Of a stretch of 7,664 nt of DNA, positions 1-6,361 are shown one piece after another (position 1 is the stretch's first letter; each line of letters begins with the position of its first letter). The translations under genes were made by a program, and so were the position numbers. The notes beneath the pieces are model-generated. The model saw only the letters and a program-made list of their open reading frames with translations, was not told where the DNA came from and made no database searches. The stretch comes from Lachnospiraceae bacterium UBA3845 (GTDB lineage: Bacteria; Bacillota; Clostridia; Lachnospirales; Lachnospiraceae), in contig DGHP01000040.1 of assembly GCA_002392705.1 (NCBI GenBank), positions 8,130 through 15,793 on the forward strand. The letters are read 5' to 3'.

Positions 1-74
1 GCAGCGGAAGATGCGGCAGGTGCGGAAGAACCTGCGGCGGAAGACGCAGATAGTTCTGCAGCGGAAGATGCGGC
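1..74 (+). repeat. Short degenerate coding repeats (AAEDA) in an acidic linker
   Basis: The 17 bases at 1-17 recur exactly at 58-74, and a diverged third copy lies at 34-48. All are in the same frame and encode AAEDA at visible residues 1-5, 12-16 and 20-24. The pattern fits repeat expansion within a disordered linker. The region may extend to the left of the window. Confidence 0.6.
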
Positions 75-924
75 TGAGGCGGACGGCGCCGGGGAGAAAG
101 AAAAGCCGCAGGCCCTGACAGAGGACAGCACGGAAGCGGAAGGAAGCGAAGAGACACAGGAGACCCTCCGCGAGGAGGCTCAGAAAGCGGCCCGCTCCCT
201 TTACGGCAGTCTGCAGAAGAGTGCGGATCTGAATGACAATGAAGCCTTCTCCGCTCTTTTTGCGGGTGAGATGGATCCGGCCGTGCTGCAGAACCAGCTG
301 CAGGCGATCAAGTCTGCCCTGAACCTGACAGCGTCCCTTGACCGACATTCCGATTTCTGCTTCTTTGCTCCTTCAGGCGAGGAACAGTCAGAACCCTGCG
401 CTGTCAGCCTTACCGACTATACGGTTACAGAGGACGGCGGCGTAAACTGGTACTCCACGCTTCTGTGCGTGGAGAAGACATCGGAAGAATGGAAGGTCAG
501 TTCCGGCAGCGTGCAGGAATATCTGGATTCCCTCTATCCGGTGGAGTTTACCGAGGCCAGGGCGGCAGGATACAACGCGGTGGATCTCTATCCCTGGTTT
601 GCCATGAGATTCCAGGATGACGCTGTATTCGACGGAGCCTTCTACAGCCTGCCCGGCATGTTCTGGCAGAACAGCGACGGGAGCGTGACCTTCGGCCTGT
701 GGCTGAGCAACGGCCAGGGAGGCACGAAATGGTGTGACAGCATCGAACTGAATCTGACAGACGGACAGCTGGGAACCGTTGCGGACGTCACCGTTCCGGT
801 CCAGACCGCGGTGGCGGGACAGTCCTCTTCATTCCTTCAGTATTCCATTCCTGCTGAGAAAGTAAGGACCGGTACGCTGGAATGGTCGTCTCTGACGGTG
901 CGGTCCAACCTGATCTACGAGTAA
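1..924 (+). CDS. 3' part of an acidic-linker protein with an unknown C-terminal globular domain
   Basis: The frame is open from base 1 to the TAA at 922-924, giving 307 residues of a protein whose start lies upstream. Visible residues 1-60 are a low-complexity Ala/Glu/Asp linker with AAEDA repeats. Residues about 60-160 begin with two probable helices (EEAQKAARSLYGSLQ, then VLQNQLQAIKSALNL) and continue into strands ending EEWKVSSGS, a pattern reminiscent of NTF2-like folds. The last 140 residues or so look like a beta-sandwich with many Trp, Phe and Tyr, for example SVTFGLWLSNGQ. These fold readings are inferences from pattern only, and I do not recognise the family. The ATG at 271 is not the real start: it falls just after the conserved-looking helical segment, has no proper ribosome site, and the frame is already open. 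By analogy with the next gene, the missing N-terminus may hold a zinc ribbon and a membrane segment, but this cannot be seen. Certain as a gene, unknown in function. Confidence 0.85.
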   Translation, partial: AAEDAAGAEEPAAEDADSSAAEDAAEADGAGEKEKPQALTEDSTEAEGSEETQETLREEAQKAARSLYGSLQKSADLNDNEAFSALFAGEMDPAVLQNQLQAIKSALNLTASLDRHSDFCFFAPSGEEQSEPCAVSLTDYTVTEDGGVNWYSTLLCVEKTSEEWKVSSGSVQEYLDSLYPVEFTEARAAGYNAVDLYPWFAMRFQDDAVFDGAFYSLPGMFWQNSDGSVTFGLWLSNGQGGTKWCDSIELNLTDGQLGTVADVTVPVQTAVAGQSSSFLQYSIPAEKVRTGTLEWSSLTVRSNLIYE

Positions 925-945
925 AAAGGGGTTTCAGGATTCAGC

Positions 946-951
946 AGGGGA
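946..951 (+). promoter_or_regulatory. Ribosome binding site for the zinc-ribbon/beta-lactamase-like gene
   Basis: AGGGGA lies 7 bases before the ATG at 959, a normal Shine-Dalgarno spacing. It supports that start, which also places the CxxC zinc ribbon directly at the N-terminus. It sits inside the 34-base gap after the preceding stop codon, which suggests co-transcription with the gene before. Confidence 0.65.
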
Positions 952-958
952 AGAATCT

Positions 959-2446
959 ATGGAAGTTTGCAGAAAATGCGGCGCGCCGCTCAAGGATGGA
1001 GACAGGTTCTGCAGCAAATGCGGAGCAAAGGTACGCCGCCCCAGCAGCCGGTATGAGGAGAGGCAGAAGAAAAAGGAGCAGAAGAAGGTTACCTTCCGGA
1101 CCAGTCCCGAGAAAGACACCGGATACCGCGAGCATTTTGAAGAGGGGGAGAACCGCAGAAGCGCTTTGACCCTTACGGCTCTGCTTCTCATGATTATGGC
1201 CGCGTGTGTGGCGGTTTTTGCCTTTTTCTTCTTTTATACGGGAAGCCGGAAGACCGGCGACGATATTCTGATTCTTTCAGGCCCGGAAAATGCCGGGGAG
1301 GGCTCAGGCAGTGAGCTTCTGCAGGCGGACGCGGAGGAAGCGGCCGGCGCCGCACCGGAAGCGGCAGAGCCTGCGGAAACGGCGCTGAGCGCGCAGGAGC
1401 CCGAAAGCGCGGCAGCTGCGCAGCAGGAAGCAGCGGGCATCACGCCCGGTGAGGATGCCGGCGGCGGGAATACTGACGGGGAAAAGGAATCCGGCGCTCT
1501 CACGGATGCCGGATCTGAAAGCGCCCTGGAGGAGAAACAGAAAGAAGAGAAACTTCCTGCCGCGTCTGAGCCAGAGGAGACGGAGATAGAAACGGAGACA
1601 GAGACGGAGCCCCAGACAGAGGCGCCTTCACCGTCCGCCGCCGATGTGATCGATCCCGCCCGTCTTGAAAGCGAGATTGCCTCCGGATCCACGGCATCTC
1701 AGTATGAGATCTATATCTACGACCTGAAGCATGATTCCGAGGCGGCTCTGGGTGACTGCAGCGAGCCGATGTACGCCTCCGCGCTGATTACGGTTCCCAT
1801 CCTGTATACAGCTGCCAGCCTGATCGATGACGGGACGCTGTCCATGGATACGCAGGTGACCTATGAGGCCAGTATCGGGGGCAGGGGAGAATATACGACG
1901 GAGGCCAGAAACGGCCTGGATTTCCCGCTCTCCTTCTTCCTGCAGACCATGGCGCATTATTCCGACAACAACTGCATCAACACACTGATCGATTACCTGA
2001 CGCTGGATACCATCAATTCCGTCTGCAGAGAGGCGGGCTATCAATCCGTGAATCTGGAGCGCAAACTGGTGAATGGTGATACCCGGGGCCTGGATAATTA
2101 TATTTCCGCCAGGGATATCAGTCTTATGGTGCGGGACCTTTACAAAGGGAAGTTCAGATCCGTGGACGCGGCGTGGATGGAGGAATACTTCCATATAGAC
2201 GCGGGGGATTCCCTGCCGACCCTGTTCGGGCTTGCGCCGGGCCTGAAAGACGCGGTTGTCCTGAATCAGAACGGGCACGGCGATACCAGATATAACGAGA
2301 CTGCGCTGATCCGGTCCGGGAATTCCGTATATGTGCTCACGGCCATGCTTTACGGCAGCGCAGGATTCAGTTATAATCCGGCTGTTACCAACATAGCGGA
2401 TTATGTGAACGCAGTAATGACAGAGGAGCCGGCTGAGGGAAACTGA
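959..2446 (+). CDS. Zinc-ribbon membrane protein with a degenerate class A beta-lactamase-like domain
   Basis: This is a complete 495-residue protein. Residues 4-22 form a zinc ribbon of the CxxC-x10-CxxC type (C4, C7, C18, C21). A basic stretch follows (about 29-50), then one hydrophobic membrane segment at about 69-93. Residues 98-230 are an acidic, Ala/Glu-rich linker with an ET dipeptide run. Residues about 235-490 resemble the class A beta-lactamase/serine hydrolase fold (beta-lactamase2-type), with recognisable landmarks YASALITVPI, YSDNNCINTLIDYL and RGLDNYISARD. The expected topology is ribbon in the cytoplasm and enzyme-like domain outside. The catalytic signature is broken. The nucleophile/Lys motif SxxK reads S274-A-L-I, or A275-L-I-T278 in the better alignment, so the Lys is absent either way. 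The KTG triad is Q437-N438-G439. Only SDN (S335-D336-N337) is kept. Penicillin or beta-lactam hydrolysis is therefore unlikely; binding or scaffolding at the wall is a guess. The gene lies 34 bases after its neighbour and 24 before purL. Confidence 0.9.
   Translation: MEVCRKCGAPLKDGDRFCSKCGAKVRRPSSRYEERQKKKEQKKVTFRTSPEKDTGYREHFEEGENRRSALTLTALLLMIMAACVAVFAFFFFYTGSRKTGDDILILSGPENAGEGSGSELLQADAEEAAGAAPEAAEPAETALSAQEPESAAAAQQEAAGITPGEDAGGGNTDGEKESGALTDAGSESALEEKQKEEKLPAASEPEETEIETETETEPQTEAPSPSAADVIDPARLESEIASGSTASQYEIYIYDLKHDSEAALGDCSEPMYASALITVPILYTAASLIDDGTLSMDTQVTYEASIGGRGEYTTEARNGLDFPLSFFLQTMAHYSDNNCINTLIDYLTLDTINSVCREAGYQSVNLERKLVNGDTRGLDNYISARDISLMVRDLYKGKFRSVDAAWMEEYFHIDAGDSLPTLFGLAPGLKDAVVLNQNGHGDTRYNETALIRSGNSVYVLTAMLYGSAGFSYNPAVTNIADYVNAVMTEEPAEGN
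1577..1609 (+). repeat. Glu-Thr dipeptide repeat (imperfect GAGACG hexamers)
   Basis: Imperfect GAG-ACG/ACA hexamers encode ETEIETETETE at residues 207-217 of the membrane protein. The run lies in the acidic linker just before the beta-lactamase-like domain. Such short in-frame repeats can change copy number by slippage without breaking the frame, altering linker length only. Confidence 0.6.
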
Positions 2447-2452
2447 GCGGGC

Positions 2453-2460
2453 AGAGAGGA
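2453..2460 (+). promoter_or_regulatory. Ribosome binding site for purL
   Basis: AGAGAGGA ends 10 bases before the ATG at 2471. It is a plausible but not perfect Shine-Dalgarno site. It lies wholly within the 24-base gap after the TGA at 2444-2446, so purL probably relies on a transcript from upstream. No promoter, riboswitch or operator fits in this gap. Confidence 0.5.
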
Positions 2461-2470
2461 CAGACAGAAT

Positions 2471-5400
2471 ATGAGCAATGTCAGACGAGTGTATGTGGAG
2501 AAGAAGGATGCTTTTGCGGGGGCAGCCAGGGATCTGGGACATGAAATCCGCAGCTACCTGGGGATCCCTTCCCTGAAGAAGATCCGGATCCTGATCCGCT
2601 ATGATGTGGAGAACATATCGGATGAGGTATTCGGCCAGGCGAAAAAGTGCGTGTTCTCCGAACCGCCTGTAGATACCCTGTATGATGAAGTATTTCCCGC
2701 CGGCCCTGAGGACAGGGTTTTTGCGGTGGAGTACCTGCCCGGACAGTTTGACCAGCGCGCGGATTCCGCGGTTCAGTGCGTCCGCTTCCTGAAAGAGGAT
2801 GAGGAGGTCCTGATCAGGACCGCGACCGTTTACGTCTGTGAGGGAAACCTTACGGATGATGAATTCAGCCAGATCCGGAACTACTGCTATAATCCGGTGG
2901 ATTCCAGGCTCTGCGGCATGGAAAAGGCGGACACGCTCCGTCAGGTATTCGATGAGCCGGAGGATATAAAGACCTTTGACGGCTTCAGCGGCATGGAGGA
3001 GGAAGCGCTTAAGAAACTCTACGGATCCCTGAACCTCGCGATGACCTTCCGTGATTTTCTGTTTATCCGGGACTACTACAGGGATGAGGCACACAGAGAT
3101 CCTACCGTGACGGAGATCCGTGTTCTGGATACCTACTGGTCGGATCACTGCCGTCATACGACCTTCTCCACTGAACTGAAAAAGGTGGATTTTGACGAAG
3201 GATACTACCGCCGTCCGATTGAAGAGACCTTCCTGAGATACCTTGCAGACTTCAGGGAACTCTATCAGGGACGCAGTGACAAATATGTCTGCCTGATGGA
3301 CCTGGCCACCATGGGCGCCAGAAAACTGAAAAAGGAAGGAAAGCTGAACGATCAGGAGGAGACGGATGAGATCAACGCCTGCTCCATCGTGGTTCCGGTC
3401 GAGATTGACGGGAAAACGGAAGAGTGGCTGATCAATTTCAAGAATGAGACCCATAATCATCCGACGGAGATTGAGCCTTTCGGCGGCGCCGCCACCTGTC
3501 TCGGCGGCGCGATCCGCGATCCGCTCTCCGGGAGGACCTATGTCTATCAGGCGATGCGCGTGACCGGCGCGGCGGATCCGACTGTCTCTGTCAGGGATAC
3601 GATGAAAGGGAAGCTTCCACAGAAGAAGCTGGTGCGCGAGGCCGCCCATGGCTACAGTTCCTACGGCAACCAGATCGGTCTTGCCACGGGCTATGTAAAA
3701 GAAATCTATCATCCGAACTATGCCGCGAAGCGCATGGAGATCGGTGCCGTCATGGGGGCGGCTCCCAGAAAGGACGTGCTCAGGGCCTCATCCAGACCCG
3801 GCGATGTGATCATCCTCCTGGGCGGCAGGACCGGCCGCGACGGCATCGGCGGAGCCACCGGTTCCTCCAAGGCGCACACGGAAGCATCGATCGAAGTGTG
3901 CGGCGCCGAGGTCCAGAAGGGAAACGCGCCTACAGAGCGCAAGCTGCAGAGAATGTTCCGCCGTCCGGAGGTGTCCAGGCTGATCCGCAAATGCAATGAC
4001 TTCGGAGCCGGCGGCGTGTCTGTCGCGATCGGTGAACTGGCGCCGGGCCTTCTGATCAATCTGGACCTTGTACCCAGAAAATATGCGGGTCTGGACGGGA
4101 CGGAGATCGCGATCTCAGAATCCCAGGAGAGAATGGCTGTTGTCATTGATCCGAAGGATGAGCCGGAATTTATGAAATATGCCGCTGAGGAGAACCTCGA
4201 GGCGACCAGGGTCGCGGTCGTGACCGAAAGCCCGAGGCTGGTGATGCAGTGGCGGGGCAGGACCATCGTCGATCTTGAGCGCGCATTTCTGGATACCAAC
4301 GGCGCCCATCAGGAGACTTCCGTCCGGATCGAGATGCCGTCCAGGGAAAAGCGCTATTTTGAAAAGACCTGTCTCGACGAACAGGATGTAAAGGAAAAAT
4401 GGCTTCAGACCCTTGCCGGGCTGAACTGCTGTTCCCAGAAGGGTCTGGTGGAGATGTTCGATTCCTCCATCGGAGCCGGCAGCGTGCTGATGCCTTACGG
4501 CGGGAAGTACCAGCTTACAGAGACGCAGGCCATGGTGGCTAAGCTCCCGGTCCTTGAGGGAAAATGTGATACCGTTACCATGATGGCGTACGGTTTTGAC
4601 CCGGTTCTTTCCAGCTGGAGTCCCTATCACGGCGCTGTCTACGCGGTTCTGGAATCCGTGGCCAGGATCGTGGCGGCGGGAGGAGACTACCGGAAGATCC
4701 GCTTCACCTTCCAGGAATATTTCCGCAGGATGAATGAGGATCCGCGCAGATGGAGCCAGCCGGCAGCCGCTCTTCTCGGGGCTTACGCGGCCCAGATGGG
4801 CTTCGGGCTGCCCTCGATCGGCGGGAAAGATTCCATGTCCGGATCTTTTGACGAGATCGATGTCCCGCCGACCCTTGTCTCATTTGCGGTGGACGTGAAC
4901 GACAGGCAGAATATCCTGTCTCCGGAGCTGAAGAAGGCCGGCAGCAAGCTGGTACTGATACAGATCGACAGAGATGAATACGACCTCCCCGATTATGAAC
5001 AGGCCAAAGCGCAGTATGAGAAGTTCTTCGGGGATGTAAAAGCGGGCAGGATTCTCTCCGCTTACGCGCTGGACGCCAACGGTCTGGCGGCGGCCGTCTC
5101 AAAGATGGCTTTCGGCAATAAGCTCGGCCTGCGCATAGAGCACAATGTGGCTCCGGAAGATCTGTTTGCTCCGGACTTCGGCGCGATTGTTGCCGAGATC
5201 CCGGACGGAAAAGTATCCGAGCTGCAGACAAGATATACGCTCGTGGGCGTCGTAGAGGATACAGGAATCCTTTCATATCGGAATATATCGATACCGGTTG
5301 ATGACGCGATCGGGACCTGGAAGGGAACCCTTGAGAAGGTATTCCGTTCCGTGCCGGCGGGTGAAGTTCCCGGGAGCGCCGCCGCGCCGGAGGGAATCAG

Positions 5401-6262
5401 GCCTTATGAGACTGAAAAAGATCCCGCGGGGGGAAAACTGTATATATGCGCGCACAGGACCGCAAGGCCGCGCGTATTTATCCCCGTATTCCCGGGAACA
5501 AACTGTGAGTATGATTCGGCGGCAGCTTTCCGCCGTGCCGGCGCGGATGTGGACATAAGGATCTTCCGCAACCGGAATTCCGCGGATATCCGCGAATCTG
5601 TCGACCTGTTTGCCGACGCCATCGACCAGGCGCAGATTCTGATGTTCCCGGGAGGCTTTTCGGCGGGGGATGAACCGGACGGCTCCGCAAAATTCTTCGC
5701 GACGGCTTTCCGGAATGAGAAAATCCGCGAAGCGGTCATGCGTCTGCTGAACGAGCGGGACGGACTGGCGCTGGGGATCTGCAACGGCTTCCAGGCTCTG
5801 ATCAAGCTGGGACTGGTTCCCGGCGGTGAGATTACGGGGCAGGAGGATGATTCTCCCACACTGACCTTCAACACGATTCACAGACATATATCGAAGATGG
5901 TCTATACGAAGGTGATGACCGACAGAAGTCCCTGGCTCAGACTGGCACAGACAGGCGGCGTCTATACAAACCCGGCTTCCCACGGGGAAGGGCGTTTTGT
6001 GGCGTCCGCCGAATGGATCCGTAAGCTGGAAAAGGGCGGTCAGATTGCGACGATGTACTGCACGCCGGACGGGGAGATCAGTCCGGATCCGGAGTGGAAT
6101 GTGAACGGTTCCTATGCATGCATAGAAGGAATCACCAGCCCGGATGGAAGAATTCTGGGCAAGATGGCCCACGCGGAGCGCCGGGGAGATTCTGTTGCCA
6201 TTAACATCAGCGGCGAGCAGGATATGAAGATCTTTGAGAGCGGTGTCAGTTATTTCAGGTAA
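2471..6262 (+). CDS. purL: Phosphoribosylformylglycinamidine (FGAM) synthase, single-chain
   Basis: This enzyme converts formylglycinamide ribonucleotide, glutamine and ATP to FGAM, the fourth step of de novo purine synthesis in the cytoplasm. The 1,263-residue chain joins parts that many Firmicutes encode separately as PurS, PurQ and small PurL. Residues 1 to about 165 are the PurS-like region, and the linker leads to SDHCRHTTF (224-232). The first synthetase half has NETHNHPTEIEPFGG (325-339), GGATGSS (460-466) and FGAGGVSVAIGELAPG (511-526). The second half has GGKDSMSGSF (784-793). The C-terminal glutaminase (about 1000-1263) has FPGTNCEYD, the nucleophile Cys1104 in GICNGFQ, HGEGRF (1171-1176), and His1234/Glu1236 in HAER, where most PurL and PurQ proteins read HPER. 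All key residues are present, so it should be active. Length and motifs fit the one-chain clade of Clostridia, Streptococcus and Bifidobacterium rather than the longer proteobacterial form. No other pur gene is in view. Confidence 0.97.
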   Translation: MSNVRRVYVEKKDAFAGAARDLGHEIRSYLGIPSLKKIRILIRYDVENISDEVFGQAKKCVFSEPPVDTLYDEVFPAGPEDRVFAVEYLPGQFDQRADSAVQCVRFLKEDEEVLIRTATVYVCEGNLTDDEFSQIRNYCYNPVDSRLCGMEKADTLRQVFDEPEDIKTFDGFSGMEEEALKKLYGSLNLAMTFRDFLFIRDYYRDEAHRDPTVTEIRVLDTYWSDHCRHTTFSTELKKVDFDEGYYRRPIEETFLRYLADFRELYQGRSDKYVCLMDLATMGARKLKKEGKLNDQEETDEINACSIVVPVEIDGKTEEWLINFKNETHNHPTEIEPFGGAATCLGGAIRDPLSGRTYVYQAMRVTGAADPTVSVRDTMKGKLPQKKLVREAAHGYSSYGNQIGLATGYVKEIYHPNYAAKRMEIGAVMGAAPRKDVLRASSRPGDVIILLGGRTGRDGIGGATGSSKAHTEASIEVCGAEVQKGNAPTERKLQRMFRRPEVSRLIRKCNDFGAGGVSVAIGELAPGLLINLDLVPRKYAGLDGTEIAISESQERMAVVIDPKDEPEFMKYAAEENLEATRVAVVTESPRLVMQWRGRTIVDLERAFLDTNGAHQETSVRIEMPSREKRYFEKTCLDEQDVKEKWLQTLAGLNCCSQKGLVEMFDSSIGAGSVLMPYGGKYQLTETQAMVAKLPVLEGKCDTVTMMAYGFDPVLSSWSPYHGAVYAVLESVARIVAAGGDYRKIRFTFQEYFRRMNEDPRRWSQPAAALLGAYAAQMGFGLPSIGGKDSMSGSFDEIDVPPTLVSFAVDVNDRQNILSPELKKAGSKLVLIQIDRDEYDLPDYEQAKAQYEKFFGDVKAGRILSAYALDANGLAAAVSKMAFGNKLGLRIEHNVAPEDLFAPDFGAIVAEIPDGKVSELQTRYTLVGVVEDTGILSYRNISIPVDDAIGTWKGTLEKVFRSVPAGEVPGSAAAPEGIRPYETEKDPAGGKLYICAHRTARPRVFIPVFPGTNCEYDSAAAFRRAGADVDIRIFRNRNSADIRESVDLFADAIDQAQILMFPGGFSAGDEPDGSAKFFATAFRNEKIREAVMRLLNERDGLALGICNGFQALIKLGLVPGGEITGQEDDSPTLTFNTIHRHISKMVYTKVMTDRSPWLRLAQTGGVYTNPASHGEGRFVASAEWIRKLEKGGQIATMYCTPDGEISPDPEWNVNGSYACIEGITSPDGRILGKMAHAERRGDSVAINISGEQDMKIFESGVSYFR

Positions 6263-6267
6263 GGAAG
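6261..6267 (+). promoter_or_regulatory. Shine-Dalgarno-like site overlapping the purL stop codon
   Basis: AAGGAAG begins within the purL TAA (6260-6262). Its AGGA core ends 7 bases before the ATG at 6273, a normal spacing. It is the only good ribosome site in the gap between purL and the next large gene, and is the main reason to take the small ORF at 6273 seriously. Confidence 0.4.
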
Positions 6268-6272
6268 ACGGC

Positions 6273-6356
6273 ATGTCGGCAGATGTGCAGCAAACAGATG
6301 TCCGCGGCATACAGGGGCAGGCAGCTCTTTGGGTGCGGGTGGCGGCGAATGAGTAA
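6273..6356 (+). CDS. Possible 27-residue small protein or leader peptide in the gap after purL
   Basis: An ATG at 6273, 10 bases after the purL stop, opens 27 codons ending in TAA at 6354-6356. The peptide begins MSADVQQTDVRG and ends LWVRVAANE; it has no membrane segment, signal peptide or known motif. Support is positional. It has a well-spaced AAGGAAG site, fills nearly the whole 99-base gap, and stops 5 bases before the ATG of the next gene, which lacks a clear site of its own. Translation might thus pass from purL through this ORF to the following gene. Against it, an open frame this short can arise by chance in GC-rich DNA and the composition is unremarkable. It could equally be an untranslated spacer. 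Confidence 0.3.
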   Translation: MSADVQQTDVRGIQGQAALWVRVAANE

Positions 6357-6361
6357 AGATC

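Noticed and set aside
1..74. A CRISPR-like or mobile-element repeat
   Set aside because: The copies are short, in frame, unevenly spaced and encode the same AAEDA peptide, so they are a low-complexity protein linker.
271..924. The ATG at 271 as the start of the first gene
   Set aside because: The same frame is open back to base 1, the helical segment just before it belongs with the domain, and there is no properly spaced ribosome site.
1628..3712. A 694-codon open frame on the minus strand
   Set aside because: It lies opposite the membrane protein gene and the N-terminal half of purL, both of which have clear family motifs. Its product is rich in Arg, His and Ile without any domain. It is the mirror of GC-biased codons on the + strand.
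5581..5594. A perfect 14-base palindrome (CGCGGATATCCGCG)
   Set aside because: It lies within conserved purL coding sequence, is isolated, and its codons explain it. It could be an operator only if it recurred at promoters.
6112..6125. A perfect 14-base palindrome (CTATGCATGCATAG)
   Set aside because: It lies in the coding sequence for the purL glutaminase domain and has no partner site or promoter near it.
6263..6361. A possible terminator or regulatory hairpin after purL
   Set aside because: I found no GC stem followed by a T run. CAGATGT occurs twice as a direct repeat (6280-6286 and 6295-6301), but it is short and forms no hairpin.
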